A DNA stretch of 64,000 nucleotides, taken from NCBI GenBank assembly GCA_035293565.1, contig DATGMP010000125.1:1-64000 (forward strand). The letters are read 5' to 3'. The translations under genes were made by a program, and so were the position numbers. The stretch comes from DATGMP01 sp035293565. Lineage in GTDB: Bacteria; Pseudomonadota; Alphaproteobacteria; BOG-932; Roseiterribacteraceae. Below the pieces are notes generated by a model that did no database searches, was not told where the DNA came from, and saw nothing but the letters and a program-made list of their open reading frames with translations. Positions 33,580 through 41,375 of this stretch are shown here, piece by piece (position 1 is the stretch's first letter; each line of letters starts with the position of its first letter).

Positions 33580-34269
33580 GTGATTCCAGAGCACTACAGC
33601 CGCGACATAGCGCTCCGCTGCCAAAGCCTGATCCGCGAGCTGCGGCCTGTGGTGAAGGGCGGTCTTGCGGATGACCGGCGATTCGGAGGGCCACTGGAAA
33701 CGACATTTCTTCTCGCACTAGCGACGCCGATGATCGTTCTGCCGATCGAGCGAATCTTCAAGCCCGCGGAGCCGGGCGCCGCCCCAGCAGGAGACGACCG
33801 CAAGCTCGACCCGGCGCTGGCCGAGGAAATGGCCGATGTGCTCGGCCCCATGCAAAAATTCGGTGCGGCGCCTTTCACTGGGAGGGACCACTGGAGCTAC
33901 GTTCCCGGATACCAGCCGTTTAATATCGCGGACGCCTGGCCGCGTGATCTGCTCTGCGATCTTAACGCCACGGAGGCTTTTGCCTGCGCGAGCGATACTC
34001 CTGCCGCGCGCATCCTGCGTGATCTACGCAATGCGCTAGCGCATGGTGGCATCGCGTATCTGGATGCGGACGGCAGGCAAACCGACCGCGTCTCCGCAAT
34101 GTTGGCGTTCGCGGGCACAAAAACCGACAGGAACCGGCGGCTTATTGGTCTCAACATCCTGCGCATCGGCGAAGAGGAGTTCTCCACCTTCCTGATGGCC
34201 TGGGCGGATTGGCTCGCCCGGCCGCGTGTCCGGACGGTGCTCAACCGGCTGAATCCGCTGGCGGGCTAG
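33580..34269 (+). CDS. HEPN-domain protein (pEK499_p136-like)
   Basis: The product is 229 aa from GTG 33580 (MIPEHYSRDIALRC) with a GGGGG-rich ribosome-binding region; an ATG 42 nt earlier is possible but adds an unlike N-terminus. FGGPLETTFLLALATPMIVL then PIERIFKP is characteristic of the HEPN_pEK499_p136 family. The HEPN RNase motif is R150-N-ALA-H155 (RNALAHGG), the R-x4-H pattern needed for RNA cleavage. No MNT-type antitoxin partner is adjacent; the nearest gene is the convergent XRE regulator. A role as a stress- or phage-triggered RNase is inferred from the family. Confidence 0.78.
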   Translation: MIPEHYSRDIALRCQSLIRELRPVVKGGLADDRRFGGPLETTFLLALATPMIVLPIERIFKPAEPGAAPAGDDRKLDPALAEEMADVLGPMQKFGAAPFTGRDHWSYVPGYQPFNIADAWPRDLLCDLNATEAFACASDTPAARILRDLRNALAHGGIAYLDADGRQTDRVSAMLAFAGTKTDRNRRLIGLNILRIGEEEFSTFLMAWADWLARPRVRTVLNRLNPLAG

Positions 34270-34303
34270 TTCGAGAGCGCTCTGCCAAGGCGGCTTGTCC
34301 GGA

Positions 34304-34552
34304 CTAAAGCTTGGATTTGCCGGTTCCTGCCGAGCTTACCTTGACAGTTTCATCCAGTAGGTCGGCGGGTTTCACGCCGAGGGCTTCGGCCAGGTGCCAA
34401 AGGGTCAGGAGCGTCACATTTTGGGCCCCCCTTTCGATGCTGCTTACGTGCGCGCGGTCTACACCCATCCGTTCAGCAACGGCCTCCTGCGAAAGGGTTG
34501 CCTTGAGTCGGTAGCGGCGCACGTTCGCCCCGAAGATCCTGCGGATATCCAT
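34304..34552 (-). CDS. XRE-family helix-turn-helix regulator
   Basis: The product is 82 aa: IFGANVRRYRLKATLSQEAV, AERMGVDRAHVSSIERGAQN, VTLLTLWHLAEALGVKPADL. This is a complete Cro/C1-type HTH with a short polar tail and no second domain. It is convergent with the HEPN gene (34-nt gap). A 9-bp inverted repeat straddles its own start codon, which suggests autorepression. It might act as antitoxin-like repressor for a neighbour or as a general element regulator; the evidence does not choose. Confidence 0.88.
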   Translation of the reverse strand: MDIRRIFGANVRRYRLKATLSQEAVAERMGVDRAHVSSIERGAQNVTLLTLWHLAEALGVKPADLLDETVKVSSAGTGKSKL

Positions 34553-34559
34553 CCGCAGG
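34538..34559. promoter_or_regulatory. Operator-like palindrome across the XRE start codon
   Basis: CCTGCGGAT-ATCC-ATCCGCAGG is a perfect 9-bp inverted repeat with a 4-nt spacer. The ATG of the XRE gene (34550-34552) lies inside it, so bound protein would block both transcription entry and translation start. Confidence 0.55.
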
Positions 34560-34695
34560 ATAGGAAGCGGTCGCGTATTTTGGCGCTACGCATTATAATA
34601 CGCGGAGCCACTGGCCGCTTTTCCTTCGGCGGCCGGATCGGATTTCTAAAGGATGCTGTTAGACTATCGGCCGATTGAACCCAGCGACCATTGGC

Positions 34696-34962
34696 ATGCC
34701 ACGACGAGCCCGTTCCCCGATTCTCGATGAGCCGCCGCAGGCCGAGGAGGTGACGGAGTACGACCGACAGCACCTGTCGGCCTATCTCCGCCTGCTGGAT
34801 GCTGCCGAGGCCGGAGCCGAGCCAGAGGAGATGGCGCGCAAAATTCTCGAGGTCGACATAGCGATCGACTCTGATCGCGCGCGACGGATTGCAGAAAGCC
34901 ATATTGCGCGCGCTCGCTGGTTCAGCGCGCACGGGTATCGTTTGCTCGCCGCCAAGAAATAA
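34696..34962 (+). CDS. Small Tn4371-type ICE accessory protein (DUF2285-like)
   Basis: The product is 88 aa from ATG 34696. The core EYDRQHLSAYLRLLDAAEAG then EEMARKILEVDIAIDSDRAR and ARARWFSAHGYRLLAAKK matches a short conserved protein that accompanies the DUF6499/DUF2285 regulator and repA in alphaproteobacterial ICEs. It is helical with an acidic N-terminal half and basic C-terminal end. The activity is not known. An upstream TTG (34675) would add seven residues. Confidence 0.75.
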   Translation: MPRRARSPILDEPPQAEEVTEYDRQHLSAYLRLLDAAEAGAEPEEMARKILEVDIAIDSDRARRIAESHIARARWFSAHGYRLLAAKK

Positions 34963-35141
34963 TCGCTGCAGCCGACCGCCTCATGGTCGTCGTTCGGAAG
35001 CCCGAATGCATGAGAATCCAGCAACTTCGCTCGGCTTCCGCTCTATGCAATCTATCCAGCAATCGAACTGCTAACGTGCAACTTATTGGGGAAATAAGGC
35101 TTTAGGTTGTCGCCTGTGATGAGTGGATGGGGAGACCGCGA

Positions 35142-35922
35142 ATGGCGACAGACGAACACACTGACCATCTTGACGACCCGGATTACGCCTGGGAGTTCCT
35201 GCGTCGATCTCCGGATTACCGATCGGATTTTGCAAGGCTTCAAAACGTCCGAACCGAGGTCGGGGACGCTCAGGCGGCCATGACGGAACTGGAAATCGGT
35301 CGGCGTTGGGGACTGCGATTTTGTCGAGGACCCGACGGTCCGCGCGACCGACGCTAACGTCTTCTGGCGCCCGGACGTCTGCCCGGCGGTATTGCGGCTG
35401 ACGACAGCCTTCGGCGACATCATCCGCCCTCTGCGATTTGCGCCGGACCAGTGGCCGGGCACATGGACGACGCGGCATGGCGAGGATGGCGTACACGCGA
35501 TCCTTGATGGGCCGGCAGGAACCCACCGCCTCTGGTTCCCTGACGGCACGCCGTCGATCGGCGCGCCGCTCGAGACGCATATCGAGCTCGATCGATTCTT
35601 CGCCGAGCGCAACCGGGCGTCGCTCGCATTTTGGCAGACCGTTCGACCTGGCGCGCGAATGCGTCAACTCAAGCCGACCGCGCTCGAACTGCACGTCGCT
35701 CTCCGTCGTCAGCGGGCGCTGCGCGCGCTCGACGGACGGCTGGCGGGCGCCAGCTATCGGGTCATCGCGATCGCGCTCTTCGGCGAAGCGGAGGCGCCGC
35801 GCGGCGCGGCCTGGAAAACCTGTTCCGCCCGAGATTCCGTGATCCGACTCGTCGCGTACGGGAAGCGCCTCATGCGCGGTCAATATCGCGCCCTCCTCAG
35901 ATGGCCCAAACGTAGACGGTAG
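35142..35922 (+). pseudogene. DUF6499-DUF2285 ICE regulator, broken by a frameshift
   Basis: The N-terminal part (YAWEFLRRSPDYRSDFARLQ ... RRWGLRF) runs in one frame to a stop at 35357. The rest continues in the next frame: FVEDPTVRATDANVFWRPDV, then the DUF2285 domain LDGRLAGASYRVIAIALFGE and RLVAYGKRLMRGQYRALLRW, to 35922. Removing one T from the TTTT run at 35319-35322 joins the two into one protein of about 259 aa (WGLRFVEDP). Ribosome-binding site GGGGAGA precedes ATG 35142. Intact relatives are presumed DNA-binding regulators of Tn4371-type elements. A natural mutation, sequencing error or +1 frameshifting are all possible. Confidence 0.75.
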
Positions 35923-36053
35923 CCTCCGTTCTCATGGGTGGTGAATTCCGGGTCCCCGGTTTTCGCCATCCCTCTTGTCTCGCATCGCTGCCCAACCTGC
36001 CCTCCGTTGCGCCCGCCTTGCCCGGCGGGTGCCAAGCATTCCCGGAGGCGGAG

Positions 36054-36308
36054 TTGAGCGTCGAAAGCGAACCGGTCCCGATCAACTATCTCACGACCAA
36101 GGAGGCCGCCCGGCACCTCAAGCTGAGCCCGAAGACCCTCGAAAAGCACCGCGTCGCTGGAACGGGACCGAGCTACCGCAAGCATGGGGGCAAGGTTGTC
36201 TATGTGGAAGGCGACCTCGACGATTGGTCGGCGCGCGGCATGAGGAAATCGACCTCGGACGCCGGCCGACCGGACGCGCCCAAGCCCTACCGGCATGGTC
36301 TTCGATGA
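36054..36308 (+). CDS. AlpA/MerR-like helix-turn-helix protein
   Basis: The product is 84 aa from TTG 36054, chosen because GGAGG lies 5 nt upstream and it begins the conserved part. YLTTKEAARHLKLSPKTLEK then HRVAGTGPSYRKHGGKVVYV and DLDDWSARG form the HTH_17 winged-helix fold used by excisionases and plasmid regulators. The longer frame adds 40 residues of unlike composition. Its stop overlaps the repA start (ATGA), so it probably regulates or is coexpressed with replication initiation. Confidence 0.85.
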   Translation: MSVESEPVPINYLTTKEAARHLKLSPKTLEKHRVAGTGPSYRKHGGKVVYVEGDLDDWSARGMRKSTSDAGRPDAPKPYRHGLR

Positions 36309-37177
36309 GCGCGGATTCGTTTCCGACAGCGCGCGATCTGGACGAACGCCGGCATCTCGATCTCTTCACGGTCACGCAGGCAAACGTGTCGCCGCGCGAC
36401 CAGCGCGATCTCATGGAACGGCCCTTCTTCTCGCTCGCCAAACGCAAGCGCACGGCGCCGATTCTCTATCGCGCCGGCGAGGTCGAAGTGCAGGTTCACG
36501 GGTTTCCCGAGTACGGTATGGCGACCATCTGGGATGCCGACGTGCTCATCTGGGCGGCAAGCCATATTGTGGCCGCCGCCGACCGTGGACTCGCCACATC
36601 GCGGCTCGTTCACTTCACGCCGTATCAGCTACTCACCGCGACCGGACGCGCGACGGGCAACCACCAGTATCAGCTGCTGAAGGCAGCGCTGAAGCGGCTC
36701 CAATCCACCGTCATCATGACCACGATCCGCAACGGACCGACGTGGCGCCGGCGGCAATTCTCGTGGCTGAACGAGTGGGCGGAGCTCACCGACGGCGCCG
36801 GACAATGCCGCGGCATGGAGTTCATTTTGCCGGACTGGTTCTTCCAGGGCGTGCTCGATCGCTCGCTCGTGCTGACGATCGATCCAGCGTATTTCGCGCT
36901 CACGGGCGGCATCGAACGCTGGCTCTACAGGATCGCACGAAAGCATGGCGGCCATCAGGCGAGCGGCTGGTCATTCGACTTTCGCCATCTGCACGCCAAG
37001 AGCGGATCTCTGGCGCGGTTTTCCGACTTCGCGCTCGATCTTCGCCACATCGCCGCGCGCGGCCGGCTGCCCGGCTACCGGCTCTCCGTCCATCATGCAG
37101 GAGGCATCGAGCACCTGCATGTCACGCCGGAACCGAGCGCGGCAGATCATCCACAGTGCCTGGGGATATCGCTGTGA
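36305..37177 (+). CDS. repA: Replication initiator protein A (RPA family)
   Basis: The product is 290 aa. It belongs to the RPA/RepA family of broad-host-range plasmid initiators kept by Tn4371-type ICEs: RPFFSLAKRKRTAPILYRAG, VHGFPEYGMATIWDADVLIW, FTPYQLLTATGRATGNHQYQ, LKAALKRLQSTVIMTTIRN and LALTGGIERWLYRIARKHGG-like segments are present. Initiators of this type bind iterons and allow the excised circle to replicate. Translation is coupled to the HTH gene (4-nt overlap). Iterons and a DnaA-box-like site lie at and after its 3' end. parA, usually next, is missing. Confidence 0.93.
   Translation: MSADSFPTARDLDERRHLDLFTVTQANVSPRDQRDLMERPFFSLAKRKRTAPILYRAGEVEVQVHGFPEYGMATIWDADVLIWAASHIVAAADRGLATSRLVHFTPYQLLTATGRATGNHQYQLLKAALKRLQSTVIMTTIRNGPTWRRRQFSWLNEWAELTDGAGQCRGMEFILPDWFFQGVLDRSLVLTIDPAYFALTGGIERWLYRIARKHGGHQASGWSFDFRHLHAKSGSLARFSDFALDLRHIAARGRLPGYRLSVHHAGGIEHLHVTPEPSAADHPQCLGISL
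37147..37155 (+). promoter_or_regulatory. DnaA-box-like site in the 3' end of repA
   Basis: TCATCCACA differs by one base from the strong DnaA box TTATCCACA. It lies 27 nt before the first iteron, which supports an origin here. Confidence 0.45.
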
Positions 37178-37181
37178 ATCC

Positions 37182-37247
37182 TATCGGCACATCAGGCGCA
37201 TGCCGTATCGGCAGATTAGGCGCAGAACTATCGGCACATCAGGCGCA
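37182..37247 (+). repeat. Three iterons after repA (replication origin)
   Basis: TATCGGCACATCAGGCGCA occurs at 37182-37200 and 37229-37247 (identical) and with two changes at 37206-37224. Starts are 24 and 23 nt apart, about two helical turns, as expected for initiator binding on one face of the DNA. Confidence 0.85.
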
Positions 37248-37305
37248 CGAACCGACTCTAAGTCCTTGGCGCACAATTTGGATTCGCCGCCGTAACTCTC
37301 TAACT

Positions 37306-37324
37306 GAATCTCCTACGGAGATTC
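37306..37324. promoter_or_regulatory. Palindrome upstream of DUF2840-traF
   Basis: GAATCTCC-TAC-GGAGATTC is a perfect 8-bp dyad, flanked on both sides by CTAACT (direct repeat, about 37300 and 37327). It lies 60 nt before the DUF2840 start, in an AT-richer stretch, and is a good candidate operator for the transfer gene set. Confidence 0.55.
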
Positions 37325-37382
37325 TTCTAACTGTTAGATGGCCGCCGGAAAGCGTGGACATGTTGGCCGGGGGTGCCGCCGG

Positions 37383-37859
37383 ATGACCGCGACGGTGATC
37401 AACGGCGCGCAGGTCGACGTCGTCTGGATCGAGGGCCGCGTCAATCACTGGCTCCGCTTCGGCCGCTGGCGCAGCGAACGCGTGCATTCGCGAAGTCATC
37501 GGATGGTCACCTTCGACGTTGGTGCCGTGTTCGGGTATCTGCGCTGGCAAGCGAATGATTACGGCACGATCGCCGCGAGCTTCGCGGTCGTCCGCGTGGT
37601 CGAACCGCATCAGATCCTGAGCACTCATCCTGGCGTCCACCCCGGCGGCGAATTGCTGCTTTGCGTACGGGGATGGGCGCGGGTCCAGCGCGTCCTCGAA
37701 GCGATCGACCAGATTGAAGCGAGCAGGCTCGATCCTGCCAGGGTTGCGCCGGGCCACTGGCGCCACCTTCACAATCGGATTGAAATCGGTCAGCCCTTTC
37801 GGCGTTACAGTCGCGAGCAGCATCGCGCCTGGGAATTGCGCCGGAGCATCGGCGGATGA
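37383..37859 (+). CDS. DUF2840 family conjugation-associated protein
   Basis: The product is 158 aa from ATG 37383 (MTATVINGAQVDVVWIEG). VNHWLRFGRWRSERVHSRSH, FGYLRWQANDYGTIAASFAV and CVRGWARVQRVLEAIDQIEA match DUF2840, a family found between repA/parA and traF in Tn4371-type ICEs. No signal peptide or membrane segment. The stop overlaps the traF start by 4 nt, so both belong to the relaxosome/pilus maturation operon. Function is not established. Confidence 0.88.
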   Translation: MTATVINGAQVDVVWIEGRVNHWLRFGRWRSERVHSRSHRMVTFDVGAVFGYLRWQANDYGTIAASFAVVRVVEPHQILSTHPGVHPGGELLLCVRGWARVQRVLEAIDQIEASRLDPARVAPGHWRHLHNRIEIGQPFRRYSREQHRAWELRRSIGG

Positions 37860-38368
37860 AACCGCGTGTGCTCCTCGCTGGAACGTACATCGGTCTAGGA
37901 CTGATCGGTGTTTCCGCGGCACCCCACGCGCGACCGATGATCGTGTGGAACGCTTCGGCCAGCGCGCCGATCGGTTTCTACCGCATCGTCGGCTTGCATC
38001 AAATCCGGGCTGGCGATCTCGTTCTCGTGAGAACGCCACCGGACCTGGCGCCGCTGTTTGCCGCTCGCGGATATATCCCTTCCGACGTACCTCTGTTGAA
38101 GCGGATCGCGGCGGTCGAAGGCAGCACGATCTGCCGCGACGGAATGCGCCTCAGCATCGACGGCCGAGACGAAGTGGTGGCGCTTCGCGCTGACGGCCGC
38201 GGGCGTCTTTTGCCGGTCTGGAGTGGCTGCCGAAAGCTCGGACCTGGTGAAGTGTTCCTGCTCATGGCCGATGTACCGGGGTCGCTCGACGGCCGGTATT
38301 TTGGGCCGACTCCCATCTCCTCCATCATCGGAAAGGCGGTGCCATTATGGATCTGGCGAGCCTCGTGA
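37856..38368 (+). CDS. traF: TraF-type S26 peptidase
   Basis: The product is 170 aa. TraF matures the TrbC prepilin by C-terminal trimming and cyclisation in RP4-type systems. An N-terminal hydrophobic segment (LLAGTYIGLGLIGVSAA) anchors it in the inner membrane. The catalytic Ser region is NASASAPIGFYRI, the Lys is in VPLLKRIAAVEG, and the box E region is MADVPGSLDGRYFGP. Length is normal. It overlaps both neighbours (DUF2840 by 4 nt and the next gene by 22 nt). Confidence 0.92.
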   Translation: MKPRVLLAGTYIGLGLIGVSAAPHARPMIVWNASASAPIGFYRIVGLHQIRAGDLVLVRTPPDLAPLFAARGYIPSDVPLLKRIAAVEGSTICRDGMRLSIDGRDEVVALRADGRGRLLPVWSGCRKLGPGEVFLLMADVPGSLDGRYFGPTPISSIIGKAVPLWIWRAS

Positions 38369-39117
38369 CCATGTGCTCGATCGCGTTCGATCGCGGCATG
38401 ATGCAATCGCTCGTCTGGGAAGAAACGCAAGGTCGGCCATGGAGCTTTCGGCTCTCAACCGACCAGAAGCCGCGCAGCTATTCGAGCTTATCGAAAGCCA
38501 TCGAAGCGGCGCGAACGGCGCAGCCGAGTGACGGGACGATACGCGTCGGACTGACTGGTCTCGAAGTCGATTTGAGCGTCGCGTCCGCACAGCCGAACGA
38601 GGCGATGTTCGCGCCGTGTCCGAACGTCACGATCGCGTCCGAGCGCCTTCACGCACTCGAAGATCGGTGCGCCGGGAAGGCGGAATTCAAATCGAATCCG
38701 ATGGTCTGCGCGATCGCCGCCTGGCATGCATCGTTCGAGAATCCCGACTGGAAATTTGCCGATGCTGTGATGATCGGCGCGATCACGAGTAGCACGCCCG
38801 ACCCGGAGGTGCCGAACGAACTTAGCAGCTCACCAGAGTCATCCGATCGTATCCGAACCGCAACCGGCGAGGGCGCTGAACCGTCACCGCCACCGCCATT
38901 GATGCGCGAGATTCAGGCGTCGGATGGTGAGCGCCAGCAACGCGAGTTCGAACGCGCCGGTGGAGCGCTGTTCCCCGCGAATCCGATCGCCGGCATTCGA
39001 GCGAAAGAGACGAAATCCTCCGCGTTGGAATCCGCATCGGGAGCTGATTCGGTTAGCCCGTTGACGCTGGGAAACGGTCTCTTCATTGCCGTCGGTCGCA
39101 GGCGAGACGCACAATGA
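38347..39117 (+). CDS. Divergent VirB1-like lytic transglycosylase-related protein
   Basis: The product is 256 aa. Position and the start MDLASLVTMCSIAFDRGMMQ then SLVWEETQGRPWSFRLS resemble the catalytic segment of VirB1-like transglycosylases, with Glu in VWEET as the possible acid. ERLHALEDRCAG and IAAWHASFENPDWKFADAVM match the later helices. The usual GLGQIN motif is not recognisable, so the enzyme may have drifted or lost activity. The C-terminal ~100 residues are Ser/Pro-rich and disordered. Peptidoglycan clearing for the transfer channel is the family role. Confidence 0.6.
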   Translation: MDLASLVTMCSIAFDRGMMQSLVWEETQGRPWSFRLSTDQKPRSYSSLSKAIEAARTAQPSDGTIRVGLTGLEVDLSVASAQPNEAMFAPCPNVTIASERLHALEDRCAGKAEFKSNPMVCAIAAWHASFENPDWKFADAVMIGAITSSTPDPEVPNELSSSPESSDRIRTATGEGAEPSPPPPLMREIQASDGERQQREFERAGGALFPANPIAGIRAKETKSSALESASGADSVSPLTLGNGLFIAVGRRRDAQ

Positions 39118-39370
39118 GTGTGAGATCGTCGCAGAGTAGTTTGAGTGGGATTGGCGAACAACAAGATGTTGTGAGGCGATCTTATGTCCAGAATCCAAAT
39201 CTAGGGCAAGATAAAAGTGGGAGTGCCGCTGGGTCTCACCTGGCTTGTTTTCTCCAGTCTGCACATGGGTTGGGATTAGTGCCTCAACGCTTCCGACAGT
39301 GCTGTGGAAATTTGTCACTCCGCCGTTCGCTTTGTTTTGTGTGGCACTGCTGCGCGGGAAAGTCTGGCGA
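39118..39370. other. Intergenic region before the relaxase, candidate oriT
   Basis: This 253-nt stretch lacks a credible gene: the 86-codon frame in it ends inside a Cys/Arg/Ser-rich translation with no family resemblance. It is less GC-rich than its neighbours. In Tn4371-type ICEs the transfer origin lies near rlxS, so this is the best place to look. I see only weak inverted repeats and no nic consensus I can name. Confidence 0.4.
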
Positions 39371-41338
39371 ATGACGTTCGACCATGAATTCCGACCCAAG
39401 CTCGGCCGTATTCGCACGCGAAGCCTTGGAACCAAGCGCGCGAAGGGGTTTGTCGCGCGGGTTCTCAGGGCGGCCGAGAACGGCGTTGGGCTCGCACTGC
39501 CGAAGCAATCGACGACGAACTTGTCGACGTTCGGCCGCGGGCGACTGGCGAGTTTATCCGCACAGCGCCTGCTGTCGAACCGGGCGCGTCGCGTGGTCGT
39601 GAAGGCGCGTGTCGTTCGCCAAGGACCCAAGACCGCGCCCCTAACGACGCACCTCTCGTATTTGAAACGCGACGGCGTGACCAAAGACGGTGCGGCGGCT
39701 CGCATGTTCAATGCAGACACGGACGATGCCGATGCGAACGACTTCGCCGATCGCACAAAGGGCGACCGGCATCACTTCCGGTTCACGGTCTCGCCCGAGG
39801 AGGCCGCTGAAATGGGTGATCTCAAGGCGTTCACACGCGACCTCATGGATCAGATGGAGCGCGACTTGGGAACGAAGCTCGAATGGGTCGCCGTCGACCA
39901 TTGGAACACGGACAACCCCCATATCCATATCGCCGTCCGCGGCAAGGCAGATCAAGGCGATGATCTCGTTATCAGCCGCGACTACATCTCGCGCGGGTTC
40001 CGGGCGCGCGCGTCGGAGCTGGTGACCATCGAGCTTGGACCGCAGACCGAGCTCGACATGCTTCGAAAGCTGAGCCGGGAAACGGATGTCGATCGCTGGA
40101 CCCGCCTCGACCAGGCGCTTCGGCGGGCGACGGACGCGGAGACCATGATCATCGACCTGCGGCCGGGTCCACGCGATGGACCGGATGGAACCATCCGCCG
40201 GCTGATGGTCGGGCGCCTGCAAAAGCTCGAGCAGATGGGGTTGGCGAATCCGGTCGGACCCTCGCGATGGACCATCGCCGAGCATGCGGAGTCCACGCTG
40301 CGGGATCTCGGAATTCGCGGCGACATCGTGAAGACCATGCACCGCGCGCTGTCGGGCGAACGAAGCGCCGCCGAATTCGCAATCCACGATTCTCTGAGAG
40401 CGCCACTGATCGGCAAGGTCGTCGACAAAGGATTGCACGACGAACTCGCCGGGACCGGGTACCTCATTGCGGATGGAGTTGACGGTCGGCCGCACTACGT
40501 CCGGCTTGCCAACCTCATCGAGCTGGAAGACGTGACCACGGGAAGCGTTGTGATGCTCGGGCCGCCGCAGGCGCGCCCTTCCGATCGTACGATCGCCGAG
40601 CTCGCGAGCCAACGGGCTGGGATTTACGGACCGGACGATCACCTCCGAGCGCTTGTCCGCGGTTCGGGAGGGAATGCGGATGCAGTCGTCGAAGCTCATG
40701 TCCGGAGGCTTGAGGCCTTGCGCCGCGCCAGCATCGTTCAGCGGCTGGAGGACGGTCGTTGGGAAGTCCCCCCGGACTATCTTGATCGTGCGCGAGCGTA
40801 CGATCTGAAGCGCGGCGCAGCCTCGGAAATTGAGATCCAGATGCTCAGCACGCTTCCAGTGGAGCGCCAAATCAGTGCGGCGGGCGCGACTTGGCTCGAC
40901 CGCGAGCTGGTCTCGCGAGATAAGACGGACTTCGCGAATTCAGGATTCGGGTTGGAGGTCCGCGATGCTCTGACGAGACGAGGCGACTACTTGATCGAAG
41001 CCGGATTGGCGCGACGCCAGAGTCAGCAGCTGATCTTTGTCCGAAACCTCCTCGATACGCTCACGCGTCGGGAGCTGGAAACAGTAGGGTCCGGCATTGC
41101 GACGGAAACGGGGCTGGAGCATCTGGCCGTAGAGGCCGGCGATCGAATCCGCGGCGTATACCGGCGCCGTGTCGACCTCGTGTCCGGCAGGTTCGCCTTG
41201 GTCGATGACGGGCGCCAGTTCGTACTCGTGCCATGGAGGCCAATCGTCGAGCGGAACCTGGGGCGCGAAGTTACGGGAATCGTCGGTACGGGCGGCGTAT
41301 CATGGGATTTGAGCCGGCAACGCGGACTGAGCATATGA
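39371..41338 (+). CDS. rlxS: RlxS-type conjugative relaxase (DUF3363)
   Basis: The product is 655 aa from ATG 39371. The N-terminal third carries the relaxase core: KARVVRQGPKTAPLTTHLSY, HHFRFTVSPEEAAEMGDL, and the HUH-like metal motif in NPHIHIAVRGK (HIH). The following DUF3363 region includes ISRDYISRGFRARASELVTI and ELGPQTELDMLRKLSRETD. RGVYRRRVDLVSGRFALVDD and FVLVPWRPIVERNLGREVTG form the conserved C-terminus. It nicks oriT and pilots the strand through TraG. The catalytic Tyr cannot be fixed by eye; YLKRDGV or YIS are candidates. Length is typical. Confidence 0.93.
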   Translation: MTFDHEFRPKLGRIRTRSLGTKRAKGFVARVLRAAENGVGLALPKQSTTNLSTFGRGRLASLSAQRLLSNRARRVVVKARVVRQGPKTAPLTTHLSYLKRDGVTKDGAAARMFNADTDDADANDFADRTKGDRHHFRFTVSPEEAAEMGDLKAFTRDLMDQMERDLGTKLEWVAVDHWNTDNPHIHIAVRGKADQGDDLVISRDYISRGFRARASELVTIELGPQTELDMLRKLSRETDVDRWTRLDQALRRATDAETMIIDLRPGPRDGPDGTIRRLMVGRLQKLEQMGLANPVGPSRWTIAEHAESTLRDLGIRGDIVKTMHRALSGERSAAEFAIHDSLRAPLIGKVVDKGLHDELAGTGYLIADGVDGRPHYVRLANLIELEDVTTGSVVMLGPPQARPSDRTIAELASQRAGIYGPDDHLRALVRGSGGNADAVVEAHVRRLEALRRASIVQRLEDGRWEVPPDYLDRARAYDLKRGAASEIEIQMLSTLPVERQISAAGATWLDRELVSRDKTDFANSGFGLEVRDALTRRGDYLIEAGLARRQSQQLIFVRNLLDTLTRRELETVGSGIATETGLEHLAVEAGDRIRGVYRRRVDLVSGRFALVDDGRQFVLVPWRPIVERNLGREVTGIVGTGGVSWDLSRQRGLSI

Positions 41339-41375
41339 TCTGGTCATGTGCCTGCTGAACTGATGGGAGAAGCCC

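Noticed and set aside
36295..37386. 363-codon frame overlapping repA
   Set aside because: Shadow frame of repA in another phase; its end near 37386 was examined as a possible parA remnant but shows no Walker or ParA motif.
37600..37740. ParA-like gene hidden between repA and DUF2840
   Set aside because: No P-loop (KGGxGKT) in any frame of 37178-37860; the sequence is fully explained by iterons, a dyad and DUF2840.
39114..39374. 86-codon frame before the relaxase
   Set aside because: Cys/Ser/Arg-rich translation without family resemblance; no good ribosome-binding site; the region is better explained as oriT/leader DNA.
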